Positions 1-7,761 of a stretch of DNA of 14,394 nucleotides are shown in pieces. Numbering within the stretch: position 1 is the stretch's first letter; each line of letters opens with the position of its first letter. The position numbers and the translations under genes were made by a program. The notes below the pieces were generated by a model. The model was given only the letters and a program-made list of their open reading frames with translations, searched no databases and was not told the DNA's origin. Source of the DNA: Burkholderiales bacterium UBA1834 (lineage in GTDB: Bacteria; Pseudomonadota; Gammaproteobacteria; Burkholderiales; Burkholderiaceae_C); contig DDJC01000103.1 in assembly GCA_002339015.1 (NCBI GenBank), positions 1-14,394 of the forward strand, in the 5' to 3' direction.

Positions 1-1861
1 GGCTCATGTTGGCCAGGAAGCGTGACTTGGCCTGCGTGGCGGCCTCCGCGGCCTGCTGCGCGGCCTGGGTGAAGGCCTCGGCCTGCTTGCGCGCGCTGAT
101 GTCCTGGATGATGGCGCAATAGAGCTGTTCGCCGTCATGCTCGAAGGGAATCAACACCACCTCGGCATCGAAGGCACGGCCGTCCAGGGTGGTGTGGCGC
201 CACTCGACGCGCTTGGCCTGGCCGCTGGTGCGCACCTGGTCGAGCAGGGCGTGGGCCTGGTCCATCGCGGCCTCACCACTGTGCTGCACGGCGGTGGACA
301 GGGGCGGCAGCCAGGGCTTGAGGCCCAGCAGTGCGCGTTCGCTGTCGGCGCGGAACATGGCCAGGGCCTGTGGATTGGCACGCTGGATGCCCTGGTCGCG
401 GCTGAAGAACAGGAAGGCGTTGGGTGCATTGAGGAACACGGCCACCGAGCGTGCCATCTGCTCCTTTTGCTCGGTGATGTCCAGCCAATAGCCGTTGTAG
501 GTGGCGCTGCCGTCGGCATCGGTGCTCAGGGTGCTGTGGCAACGTACCCAGCGAGGGCGGCCCTGCACCGTGACGGACACCTCCACGGGGTGCGTGGGTG
601 GGTGGTGGTCCGGCAGTTCGGCCAGACGCCAGGGCAGGGTGGGGTCGGCCTGCACGGTGATGGCGTCCAGCCCGATGACCCGCTCAACGGCCTGGCTCAG
701 GAAGCCGAAACGCACCTCACCCTGGGCATCGCGGTGGTAGCGGAACAGTGCCAGGGGCAGGGTCTGGGCCATGTCGTGCAGTTCGCGGCGGGCCGCGGCC
801 AGGGCGCCCAGGCGCCGGCTGCGCTGCAGCAGCATGGCCAGCACGCCGTAGCCCAGCATCAGCACCAGGGCCCAGGCCAGCACGCGCGTGGAGACCAGCG
901 CGCCTTCGCCCTCCAGTGGGGCCAGCACCCAGGCGTTGTAGGTGTCGGCCATCACGGTGCGCTGCATGGCCAGGTAGCGCTGGTCGCCGATGGTGACCAG
1001 GTCGGTGGTGCGCGCGCCCACGGTGGTGCTGCCGACCCCCCAGGGCAGGGTGGGCACCTTGCGCTGGTAGAGCTTCTGCTGCGCGGCATCGGACAGCGTG
1101 AGCTTGTCGCGGATGGGCGCGTGGGCCAGCAACCAGCGTGGCTCATTGCTCATCACGATGACGCCGTTGCGGTCGGTGACGAAGATCAGGCGCTGGTCGC
1201 CATCGAACAGTCGGGCCATGCTGGCCGGGTCGCGCTTGATGACGAGCACCCCCACCGTTTGCCCCAGGCGCTCCACCCGGCCCGCGAAATAGAAGCCGGG
1301 CGACCGATTGATGCGCCCGATCACGAACTGCGAGCCGGTGCCGATGTCCAGCGCCTCGGTGTAGTAGCTGCGCGTGCGGTAGTTGCCGCCGATGGGGTTG
1401 GGCTGGGCATCGAAGCCGCTGTCGGCCAGCACCGTGCCGTAGCGGTCCATCAGGAAGATCTCGGAGAGGTTGAAATCCTTGGTGGTGTCCTTGAGCTGCT
1501 GGCTCATCTGGCGCACCGAGGGCATGGCCAGCAACCGGGCCTGCGTGCGCGCCCGGTCGGCCTCGGACAGGCCGGCGGAGTTCTCCAGCACGGTGTCCTG
1601 CAGAAACTGCTTCATGCCTTCTTCGCGGCCGAGGGCCCGGGGCAGGGCCACCATCTGCTGGAAACTGCCGTCCAGGTTCTCGCGCAGGCTGTCCAGGCGC
1701 AGGCTGGCGCTGGCCAGGTTGTCACGACGGGCGTCGTCGATGTCGTGGTTGATGTTCCATGCCGCCGCGGCCAGCACCACCAGCGTCCAGGCGGCGGCGG
1801 TCCAGCCCAGCAGAAGGGCCGTGCGGCGTCCCGCCGGCATCTTGAGTGCGTCAGGGGTCAT
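1..1861 (-). CDS. Sensor histidine kinase with periplasmic Cache domain and PAS domains (3' part outside window)
   Basis: This is a membrane signal-transduction kinase whose 620 visible codons run off the left edge. Reading from ATG 1861, a first membrane helix lies at about residues 14-36. A periplasmic region follows to about residue 320. It resembles the double-Cache sensors of DctB-type kinases, with an SPGFYFAGRV stretch near residue 190 and FVTDRNGVIVMSN later. A second helix lies at about residues 324-345. Two PAS-like segments (about 350-480 and 480-600) follow, the second ending in an IIQDISARK PAC-type motif. Then comes an Ala/Gln-rich helical linker, and the last visible residues are SRFLANMS. 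In this superfamily that is the beginning of the HisKA H-box (usually ANMSHELRTP), so the phospho-acceptor His should be one or two codons outside the window. Whether a receiver domain follows cannot be seen. A GAGGA about 10 bases upstream supports the start; ATG 1840 is an alternative. It lies 64 bases downstream of the antiporter gene on the same strand. The ligand is unknown. Confidence 0.85.
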   Translation of the reverse strand, partial: MTPDALKMPAGRRTALLLGWTAAAWTLVVLAAAAWNINHDIDDARRDNLASASLRLDSLRENLDGSFQQMVALPRALGREEGMKQFLQDTVLENSAGLSEADRARTQARLLAMPSVRQMSQQLKDTTKDFNLSEIFLMDRYGTVLADSGFDAQPNPIGGNYRTRSYYTEALDIGTGSQFVIGRINRSPGFYFAGRVERLGQTVGVLVIKRDPASMARLFDGDQRLIFVTDRNGVIVMSNEPRWLLAHAPIRDKLTLSDAAQQKLYQRKVPTLPWGVGSTTVGARTTDLVTIGDQRYLAMQRTVMADTYNAWVLAPLEGEGALVSTRVLAWALVLMLGYGVLAMLLQRSRRLGALAAARRELHDMAQTLPLALFRYHRDAQGEVRFGFLSQAVERVIGLDAITVQADPTLPWRLAELPDHHPPTHPVEVSVTVQGRPRWVRCHSTLSTDADGSATYNGYWLDITEQKEQMARSVAVFLNAPNAFLFFSRDQGIQRANPQALAMFRADSERALLGLKPWLPPLSTAVQHSGEAAMDQAHALLDQVRTSGQAKRVEWRHTTLDGRAFDAEVVLIPFEHDGEQLYCAIIQDISARKQAEAFTQAAQQAAEAATQAKSRFLANMS

Positions 1862-1925
1862 GGGAGCGATCCTCGTGCCTCGTTGCGTTGTTCTGTCATC
1901 GCGGCCGGGCTTCTGACCCAGACCA

Positions 1926-3947
1926 TCAGCCATTGAGCAGGGTGTGCTCAGCGCGTGCCAGATCCTGCGGCCGGCCAGACAGCACCAGCGTGTCGCCGGC
2001 CTGCACGCGAGTGGCCGCCTCGGGCGCGACCACGGCGCCCCCTGACCGGCGCAGGGACACCACCACCACTGCCTCCATCATGGGGTGCAATTCGCCGATG
2101 CTCAAGCCCGTGCAGGCTGCATCGGCGCCCAGCGTGACGGATTGCAGACGCTTGAGTTCCAGTTCGTCGACCGAATCATCATCGGCGCCGTGGAAGTAGT
2201 CGCGCAGCAGCCCGTAACGGGCCGAGCGCTGCTGACGAACCAGGCGCAGCACCCGGCGCATGGGCACCCCCACCAGCGCCAGCGCCTGAGAGGCCAGCAT
2301 CAGCGAGCCTTCGATGGCTTCGGGCACCACGGCCGCGGCGCCGGCCGCCTGCAGCGCGTCCAGCCCGCTGTCGTCGATGGTGCGCACGACCGTGGGCACG
2401 TGCGGCGCCTGCTCATGCACCAGCGCCAGGATCTTGAGGGAGGCCGGCACGCTCGGCCAGGTGATGACCACGGCGTTGGCCCGTGACAGGCCTGCGGCCA
2501 TCAGGCTCTGCAGGCGGGTGGCGTCGCCGAAGACCACGTGCTGCCCGGCGGCGGCGGCCTGCTGCACACGGTCTGGATCCAGGTCGAGCGCGATGTAGGG
2601 GATGCCTTCGAGCTCCAGCAGACGCGCCAGGTTCTGCCCGCTGCGCCCGTAGCCGCAGATCAGCACGTGCTGCGCGGTGTTGATGGCCTTGGTGGCGATC
2701 TTGGTCATCGCCAGCGACTGCATCATCCAGTCGCTGGCCGACAGCCTGGTGACGATGCGGTTGCTGTGCATGATGAGCAGCGGCGTGGCCAGCATCGACA
2801 GCACCATGGATGCCAGCAGGGGGCTCTGCGCCTGGACGCTGATCAAGCCGTGCTCGCCGGCCAGGCTCAGCAGCACGAAACCGAACTCGCCGGCCTGCGC
2901 CAGGTACAGGCCGGTGCGCAGTGCCACGCCAGGCTGGGCACCGAACCAGCGCGCCAGCGAAGCCACCAGCGCGAACTTGAACAGCACAGGCAGGGTGGTC
3001 AGGGCCGCCACCAGGGCCCAGTGGTCGACCACGTGGTGCCAATCGAGCTTCATGCCGATGGTGATGAAGAACAGGCCCAGCAGCACGTCGTGGAAAGGGC
3101 GGATGTCGGCCGCCACCTGGTGCCTGTATTCGGTCTCGGCCACCAGCATGCCGGCCACGAAGGCGCCCAGGGCCAGCGACAGGCCGAAATGCTCGGTGAG
3201 CCAGGCCAGGCCCAGCGTGACCAGCAGCAGGTTCAGCATGAAGAGTTCTTCGCTCTTGCGCCGGGCCACCAGCGTCAGCCACCAGTGCATCACCTTCTGG
3301 CCGCCGGCCAACAGCAGGCCCAGCAGGACGCCCGCCTTGAGCGTGGCGATGAACAGGGCCCGGCTCAAGTCGGCCGGGCTGGCGCTGAGCGTGGGGATCA
3401 GCACCAGCAGCGGCACCACCGCCAGATCCTGGAACAGCAGGATGCCTATCACGCGCTTGCCGTGCTCGGTGTCCAGCTCCAGCCGCTCGGCCATCATCTT
3501 GACGACGATGGCTGTGGAGCTCATGGCCAGCGCGCCACCCAGGGCGATGCTGCTGCGCCAGTTCAGGTCCCAGCCCAGCAGGCCGTCCGGATGGGTCTGG
3601 TCGCCCATCCAGGCCATCACGCCAGCCAGCGCGAAGTAGCCGACCACGGTGGCCAGCATCGTCAGCAGCACCTGGCTGGAGCCCAGCCCGAACACCAGCG
3701 AGCGCATGCTGCGCAGCTTGGGCAGGTTGAACTCCAGCCCGATCACGAACATCAGGAACACCACGCCGAACTCGGCCAGGTGTTCGACACCGGAGGAGTC
3801 CTGGGCCAGCGCCAGCGCGTTGGGCCCGATGACCACACCGACGACGAGGTAGCCCAGCATGGGCGGCAGTCGCAGCAGGCGGCACAGCACCACGCCGATC
3901 ACCGCGGCAAACAGGTACAGCAGCGTCAGGTCGAGCGTAGTGGCCAT
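1926..3947 (-). CDS. Kef-type monovalent cation:proton antiporter (CPA2) with RCK/TrkA domain
   Basis: This 673-residue inner-membrane protein belongs to the KefB/KefC/YbaL group, which exchanges K+ or Na+ for H+. Residues 1 to about 400 are hydrophobic with roughly a dozen membrane segments. They include the family-typical LLRLPPMLGYLVVGVVIGP near the N-terminus and FVIGLEFNLPKLRS. From residue 427 a TrkA-N/RCK nucleotide-binding domain begins, with HVLICGYGRSGQNLA and an acidic end of the second strand (ALDLDPDRV), as expected for NAD(H) binding. The last roughly 80 residues look like a TrkA-C/RCK-C domain. The length is slightly above that of E. coli KefC (about 620). It is divergent from kdsD across 44 bases. 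An AGGGA ribosome-binding site lies just upstream of the ATG. The substrate ion, and any glutathione gating as in KefB/C, cannot be decided from sequence. Confidence 0.93.
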   Translation of the reverse strand: MATTLDLTLLYLFAAVIGVVLCRLLRLPPMLGYLVVGVVIGPNALALAQDSSGVEHLAEFGVVFLMFVIGLEFNLPKLRSMRSLVFGLGSSQVLLTMLATVVGYFALAGVMAWMGDQTHPDGLLGWDLNWRSSIALGGALAMSSTAIVVKMMAERLELDTEHGKRVIGILLFQDLAVVPLLVLIPTLSASPADLSRALFIATLKAGVLLGLLLAGGQKVMHWWLTLVARRKSEELFMLNLLLVTLGLAWLTEHFGLSLALGAFVAGMLVAETEYRHQVAADIRPFHDVLLGLFFITIGMKLDWHHVVDHWALVAALTTLPVLFKFALVASLARWFGAQPGVALRTGLYLAQAGEFGFVLLSLAGEHGLISVQAQSPLLASMVLSMLATPLLIMHSNRIVTRLSASDWMMQSLAMTKIATKAINTAQHVLICGYGRSGQNLARLLELEGIPYIALDLDPDRVQQAAAAGQHVVFGDATRLQSLMAAGLSRANAVVITWPSVPASLKILALVHEQAPHVPTVVRTIDDSGLDALQAAGAAAVVPEAIEGSLMLASQALALVGVPMRRVLRLVRQQRSARYGLLRDYFHGADDDSVDELELKRLQSVTLGADAACTGLSIGELHPMMEAVVVVSLRRSGGAVVAPEAATRVQAGDTLVLSGRPQDLARAEHTLLNG

Positions 3948-3991
3948 GTTGTCCCTAGAATCCCTGGATCCTACTGTGTGGTTTCGCCTTC
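3948..3991. promoter_or_regulatory. Short divergent intergenic region between the antiporter gene and kdsD
   Basis: These 44 bases must carry the 5' signals of both divergent genes, unless the promoters lie inside the coding regions. A TAGAAT at 3956-3961 (plus) and a TAGGAT at 3973-3968 (minus) could act as -10 hexamers, but neither has a good TTGACA-like partner at 16-18 bases. The call of a shared promoter rests on gene arrangement rather than on clear motifs. Confidence 0.3.
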
Positions 3992-5035
3992 ATGTCCCTT
4001 TCGTCCTCCGCTGCTGCACCCCAGGCCGTGAATCCGCCCGCCATCCCGGCCGACGAGGTGCTGGCGGACCTGGCTCGCCAGGCACTGCAAATCGAAGCCC
4101 AGGCCCTGCTGGACCTTCGCGCCCGCCTGGAAGGTGGCGGCGCACCTGCGGGAGCCTTTGCGCGGGCGGTGGCCGTGGTACTGGCCTGTCAGGGCCGCGT
4201 GGTGGTGATGGGCATGGGCAAGAGCGGCCATGTCGGACGCAAGATCGCGGCCACCCTGGCCTCCACCGGCACCCCGGCCATGTTCGTGCACCCGGCCGAG
4301 GCGCACCATGGCGATCTGGGCATGGTCACGCCCGGTGACGTGGTGCTGGCCATTTCCAATTCCGGCGAGAGCGAAGAGCTCACCGGCCTGCTGCCCGTGC
4401 TCAAGCGCCAGGGTGTGCCCCTGATCGCCATGACCGGCAAGGCTGAATCGGCCCTGGCCCGCCACGCCGACGTGGTGCTCGACAGCGCCGTGGCCGTGGA
4501 GGCCTGCCCGCTGAACCTGGCGCCCACCGCCAGCACCACTGCACAGATGGCCCTGGGCGATGCCCTGGCCGTGACCCTGCTGGATGTGCGCGGCTTCAAG
4601 CCCGAAGATTTCGCCCGATCGCACCCCGGCGGCTCGCTGGGCCGGCGCCTGCTCACCCATGTGCGCGACGTGATGCGCGCCGGCGACGCCGTGCCGTCCG
4701 TGGGGCCTGACACCGCCTTCGGCGAGCTGATGCGCGAGATGAGCGCCAAGGGCCTGGGCGCAGCGGCCATCGTCGATGCCGAACGCCGCGTGCTGGGCAT
4801 CTTCACCGACGGCGACCTGCGCCGCAAGATCGAGGCGGGCTTCGACCTGCGGGCCACCACCGCCGCCCAGGTCATGACACCCGGCCCGCGCACCATCGGC
4901 GATGAACTGCTCGCTGCCGAGGCCGTGGCCGTGATGGAAGAACGCCGCATCACCACCTTGCTGGTGGTCGACGCCGAGGGCCGCCTCGTGGGCGCGCTCA
5001 ACACCAACGATCTGATGCGCGCCAAAGTCATCTGA
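3992..5035 (+). CDS. kdsD: D-arabinose-5-phosphate isomerase
   Basis: This enzyme interconverts D-ribulose 5-phosphate and D-arabinose 5-phosphate, the first step of cytoplasmic Kdo synthesis for lipopolysaccharide. The 347 residues comprise an N-terminal extension, a SIS sugar-isomerase domain (about 50-200) with GMGKSGHVG, and two C-terminal CBS domains (about 222-345). The residues corresponding to the E. coli KdsD active site (Lys59, Glu111, Glu152, His193) are all present with a constant offset of 18, as Lys77, Glu129, Glu170 and His211. It is followed after 5 bases by kdsC, the enzyme two steps later in the pathway. No clear Shine-Dalgarno sequence precedes the ATG. The N-terminus is about 18 residues longer than in E. 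coli, so a later start is possible, but no better start is visible. Confidence 0.96.
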   Translation: MSLSSSAAAPQAVNPPAIPADEVLADLARQALQIEAQALLDLRARLEGGGAPAGAFARAVAVVLACQGRVVVMGMGKSGHVGRKIAATLASTGTPAMFVHPAEAHHGDLGMVTPGDVVLAISNSGESEELTGLLPVLKRQGVPLIAMTGKAESALARHADVVLDSAVAVEACPLNLAPTASTTAQMALGDALAVTLLDVRGFKPEDFARSHPGGSLGRRLLTHVRDVMRAGDAVPSVGPDTAFGELMREMSAKGLGAAAIVDAERRVLGIFTDGDLRRKIEAGFDLRATTAAQVMTPGPRTIGDELLAAEAVAVMEERRITTLLVVDAEGRLVGALNTNDLMRAKVI

Positions 5036-5040
5036 ACCCG

Positions 5041-5628
5041 ATGCGATCCCTCACCCCTTCCCTGCGCTTCGAGGAGGCCGTGCTGGCCCCGGCCCGCGGC
5101 ATCAGCGCCTGCATCTTCGACGTCGACGGCGTGCTGACCGACGGCACCCTCTACATCAGCGAGGCCGGCGAGACGCTCAAGGCCTTCCATGCGCTCGACG
5201 GCCACGGCCTGAAGCTGCTGGCGCAGGGCGGCATCACGCCCATCGTGATCACTGGCCGCGATTCGCCCGCCGTGCGTCGCCGCCTGAAGGATCTGGGGCT
5301 GACCCACGCCGTGTTCGGCGCGCACGACAAGCTGGCCGCTGCCACGCCGTTGCTGGCCTCGCTGGGCCTGGCATGGCCGCAGGTGGCGGCCATGGGGGAT
5401 GACTGGCCCGACCTGCCTCTGCTGCTGCGCGCCGGCTGGGCCTGCGCCCCGGCCAATGCCCATGCCGAGGCCCGCGCGGCGGCGCACCATGTCACCACGG
5501 CCAAGGGCGGTCATGGTGCCGCGCGCGAATGCTGTGACCTGCTGCTGCAGGCCGGTGGCCGTTACGAGGCCCTGCTGCATGGCCACCTCACCACGCTGGA
5601 CAGCAACGTGCCGGAGGCCCGCCCATGA
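5041..5628 (+). CDS. kdsC: 3-deoxy-D-manno-octulosonate 8-phosphate phosphatase (HAD family)
   Basis: This enzyme removes phosphate from Kdo-8-phosphate to give free Kdo in the cytoplasm. It is a small cap-less HAD phosphatase of 195 residues, a normal KdsC length. Visible HAD motifs are FDVDGVLTDG (nucleophile Asp27 and Asp29), ITGRDS (Thr71), a DK pair at 96-97 for motif III, and MGDDWPDLP (Asp120/Asp121) for metal binding. The C-terminal GGHGAARE matches the KdsC loop usually written GGxGAxRE, here with His at the variable position. It starts 5 bases after kdsD stops and overlaps lptC by 4 bases (ATGA), so translational coupling is likely. Confusion with other HAD phosphatases is unlikely given motifs, size and neighbours. 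Confidence 0.95.
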   Translation: MRSLTPSLRFEEAVLAPARGISACIFDVDGVLTDGTLYISEAGETLKAFHALDGHGLKLLAQGGITPIVITGRDSPAVRRRLKDLGLTHAVFGAHDKLAAATPLLASLGLAWPQVAAMGDDWPDLPLLLRAGWACAPANAHAEARAAAHHVTTAKGGHGAARECCDLLLQAGGRYEALLHGHLTTLDSNVPEARP

Positions 5629-6251
5629 GGAAGGCGCCCCGTCTGCTGGTGCGGCTGGTCGATCAGGCCCGTACGGCCTTCCCGATCGTGATGATCGCGG
5701 GGCTGGCTGCCTACACCTGGTGGCTGGTGCAGTCCGTGCCCTCCGAGGAGGGTGCTGATCGCGCGGCCCTGCCGCCCTCGATCCCTGACTACGTGCTGTC
5801 CGACGCCATGGTTGAGCGCTTCGACCCGAACGGCATGCGCACCTCCGTGCTGCGGGGCACCACCATGCGTCACTACCCCGAAGGCGATCGCCTGGTGGTC
5901 AGCGAGTTCCACATGGTCGGACAGGACGCCCAGGGCCAGCGCCTCACGGCTCGCGCCCAGCAGGGGATCTACCAAGGCGATGATGCCATCGTGAACCTCA
6001 AGGGTCAGGCCCACGTGGTGGCCACGCCGGTGGCGCCCAACCAGGCGCGCGGCCCCGTGGTGTTCGATGGCGAAGAGCTGGTGGTGCACACCGACACGCG
6101 CCGCGTGACCTCGCGCCAGCCCGTGCGCCTGACCAGCCCCGAAGGCGTGGTCAATGGCGCCAACCTGGACTACGACAGCCGCACTGGCCTGACCCAGGTG
6201 GGCGGGCGCGTGTCCGGCCGCTTGCAGCAGAACAAGGCGCCTGCGCCGTGA
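5625..6251 (+). CDS. lptC: LPS export ABC transporter periplasmic protein LptC
   Basis: LptC is the bitopic inner-membrane protein that takes lipopolysaccharide from the LptB2FG extractor and passes it to periplasmic LptA. This 208-residue protein has a short basic N-terminus, one membrane helix at about residues 18-38 (AFPIVMIAGLAAYTWWLV), and a periplasmic beta-rich part. That part shows family features: PDYVLSDAMVERFDPNG near the membrane, SEFHMVGQDAQGQ, the YQGDDAIVNLKGQ segment, and a C-terminal TSPEGVVNGANLDYD. The start ATG overlaps the kdsC stop (ATGA), and its stop overlaps the GTG of the next gene (GTGA). The usual downstream partners lptA and lptB are absent from this window. Confidence 0.93.
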   Translation: MRKAPRLLVRLVDQARTAFPIVMIAGLAAYTWWLVQSVPSEEGADRAALPPSIPDYVLSDAMVERFDPNGMRTSVLRGTTMRHYPEGDRLVVSEFHMVGQDAQGQRLTARAQQGIYQGDDAIVNLKGQAHVVATPVAPNQARGPVVFDGEELVVHTDTRRVTSRQPVRLTSPEGVVNGANLDYDSRTGLTQVGGRVSGRLQQNKAPAP

Positions 6252-7093
6252 GCGGCTTGGGTGCCACCCGCTCGGCGTCTGCGCCACCTTTGGTGTTCAT
6301 CACCGGGGCGTCCAGCGGCATCGGGCTGGCGCTGGCCCGGCGCTACCTGGCCCGGGGTGCGCGGCTGGCGCTGGTGGCGCGGCGCGCCGACGCCTTGCAG
6401 GCCTGGGCGGCGCAGCAAGGTGAGGCTGCGGCCCGGGTGGCCCTCTACCAGGCCGATGTGCGCGATACCGGCGCGTTGAGCGCCGTCGCCGCTCGCTGCC
6501 TGGCCGAGCAGGGCGTGCCCGATACGGTCATCGCCAATGCCGGCATCAGCGTGGGTGTGGACCTGGCCCTGGCCGAGGACCTTCCCGTGCTGCGTGACCT
6601 GTACGAGACCAATGTGCTGGGCATGGCCGCCACCTTCCAGCCCTTCATTGCGCCCATGGTGCAGCGTGGCCATGGCACCCTGGTGGGTGTGGCCAGCGTG
6701 GCGGCCGCGCGGGGGCTGCCCGGCCATGCGGGCTACTGCGGCACCAAGGCCGCCGTGGTCCAGATGTGCGAGACGCTGCGGGGCGAACTGCGCGGCCAGG
6801 GCGTGAAGGTGGTGACGCTCACGCCGGGCTACGTGGACACGCCCCTCACGGCGCACAACGATTACCCCATGCCCTTCCTGATGGACGCGGATGCGTTCGC
6901 GGCACGCGCGGTGCCCGCCATCGAGCGAGGCGCGCGCTTTGCCGTGATTCCATGGCCCATGGGCGTGGTCTACGCCGTGCTGCGGGCCTTGCCGCGCGGG
7001 CTGTTCGATGCCGTGGTGGGCGCCCAGAAGCACCGCAAGAAGCGGCGCCGCGAAGCGCCCGGGCCCGGCGACAGCCCGCCCTCAGCCGGCTGA
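6248..7093 (+). CDS. Short-chain dehydrogenase/reductase (SDR), last gene of the kdsD-lptC cluster
   Basis: This is a 281-residue classical SDR oxidoreductase with a GTG start inside a 4-base overlap with lptC. The nucleotide-binding TGASSGIG is at residues 19-26, NAG at 97-99, and the catalytic triad Ser150, Tyr163 and Lys167 has the standard spacing (13 between Ser and Tyr, YxxxK). The C-terminal part is unusual for a soluble SDR. An apolar stretch around 233-257 (VIPWPMGVVYAVLRALPRG) precedes a strongly basic tail KHRKKRRR, which could let it sit on the inner membrane. The operon position suggests an envelope-related substrate, but that is inference; cofactor and substrate cannot be read from the sequence. 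The next gene is convergent, 28 bases away. Confidence 0.88.
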   Translation: MSGLGATRSASAPPLVFITGASSGIGLALARRYLARGARLALVARRADALQAWAAQQGEAAARVALYQADVRDTGALSAVAARCLAEQGVPDTVIANAGISVGVDLALAEDLPVLRDLYETNVLGMAATFQPFIAPMVQRGHGTLVGVASVAAARGLPGHAGYCGTKAAVVQMCETLRGELRGQGVKVVTLTPGYVDTPLTAHNDYPMPFLMDADAFAARAVPAIERGARFAVIPWPMGVVYAVLRALPRGLFDAVVGAQKHRKKRRREAPGPGDSPPSAG

Positions 7094-7121
7094 CGACCGA
7101 GCGCCAGCCAGCGCTGCATCA

Positions 7122-7574
7122 TCAGTGGCGATGATCGCCACGGCGGTCATGGCGATCATGCCGGTCGTGGCGGCGGTCATGCCAATGGTCATGACGGTGA
7201 TCGTGGCGATCCCAGTGGCGGTGGCCGCGGTCATGGATCACCACAGGGCGCGGCGCATTCTGCACGAAGTACACCGGCTGGCCACAGGCGCCATAGCGGC
7301 CGCAGTAACGTGACCAGCGCTTGTAGTGGCCAGGAGGCACGTGCATGTAGATGGGCTGCTGCACCACGGCCACGGGCGAGGACCGGATGATCATCGGTTG
7401 CTGGTAGACCACGGCAGGACGGTGATCCCCCACGACCACGCGGCCATAGAAGCCGGGCTGGTTCACCCCCACGCTGACGTTCACGCCGGCTTGTGCGGCA
7501 CCGTGGGCCAGGGCCAGGCCCGTGGCGGCGGCCAGCAGGATGCGGCGGGTGATGGTGATGGCGGTGTGTGGCAT
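7122..7574 (-). CDS. Small exported protein with a His/Asp/Arg-rich C-terminal tail
   Basis: I choose ATG 7574 because an AGGAGT ribosome-binding site lies 8-13 bases upstream. The product (150 aa) then begins with a good signal peptide: basic ITITRR, hydrophobic ILLAAATGLALA, and cleavage after HGAAQA. An upstream in-frame start at 7670 would bury the signal peptide. The mature part has VNVSVGVNQPGFYGRVVVG, then MHVPPGHYKRW, YCGRYGACGQPVYFV with a possible disulphide pair, and a 36-residue tail containing 12 His, 9 Asp and 11 Arg. I recall similar VPPGH...YxACGxPVYFV proteins as uncharacterised exported proteins of betaproteobacteria, but I cannot confirm this here. The tail could bind metal ions or polyanions; no function is known. 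It is convergent with the preceding dehydrogenase. Confidence 0.82.
   Translation of the reverse strand: MPHTAITITRRILLAAATGLALAHGAAQAGVNVSVGVNQPGFYGRVVVGDHRPAVVYQQPMIIRSSPVAVVQQPIYMHVPPGHYKRWSRYCGRYGACGQPVYFVQNAPRPVVIHDRGHRHWDRHDHRHDHWHDRRHDRHDRHDRRGDHRH
7125..7232 (-). repeat. Degenerate short repeats encoding the His/Asp/Arg tail
   Basis: The 3' part of the exported-protein gene is made of imperfect 9-12 base units around GATCGCCATG / GACCGCCAT (minus strand), which give HDRR, HDR and HDHW steps. Such internal repetition can expand or contract by slippage, so tail length may differ between strains. Confidence 0.6.
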
Positions 7575-7684
7575 GTTGTCGACTCCTGTGCCTTTGGTGT
7601 CAGGCTTGTGTGCCATTTCAACGGTTGGCGGGCGGGAGACGACGACAGGAATTGTGTAAGCAAATGACAAAGCTTCAGTTCAGC

Positions 7685-7705
7685 TTGTCTGTTTGCGACA
7701 GACAA
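7685..7705. repeat. Perfect 8-bp inverted repeat upstream of the exported-protein gene
   Basis: The arms TTGTCTGT (7685-7692) and ACAGACAA (7698-7705) flank a 5-base spacer. The repeat abuts the T-run of the RRM-gene terminator and lies 111 bases upstream of ATG 7574. It could be an operator for the exported-protein gene or a second stem of a compound terminator. The sequence alone does not decide between these. Confidence 0.55.
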
Positions 7706-7728
7706 AAAAACGGTGCCCGAAGGCACCG
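7704..7728 (-). terminator. Rho-independent terminator of the RRM-protein gene
   Basis: On the minus strand, a perfect 7-bp GC-rich stem CGGTGCC / GGCACCG with the stable tetraloop TTCG (7728-7711) is followed directly by seven T residues (7710-7704). It lies 33 bases past the stop codon of the RNA-binding protein gene. This is a textbook intrinsic terminator and separates that gene from the exported-protein gene downstream. Confidence 0.93.
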
Positions 7729-7761
7729 CTTTATGCAGTTTCGCGAGGAAACCGGCGGGGA

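Noticed and set aside
137..1936. A 599-codon open frame on the plus strand
   Set aside because: It is the antisense shadow of the histidine kinase gene: low-complexity His/Gln/Gly-rich translation with no domain, whereas the minus strand gives clear Cache, PAS and SRFLANMS features.
2538..4031. A 497-codon plus-strand open frame opposite the antiporter gene
   Set aside because: Its translation is a His/Gln/Ala-rich shadow typical of antisense frames in high-GC genes; the opposite strand encodes a complete Kef-type antiporter.
4189..5586. A 465-codon minus-strand open frame across kdsD-kdsC
   Set aside because: It is a shadow of two well-supported Kdo-pathway genes and spans their junction without any recognisable motif.
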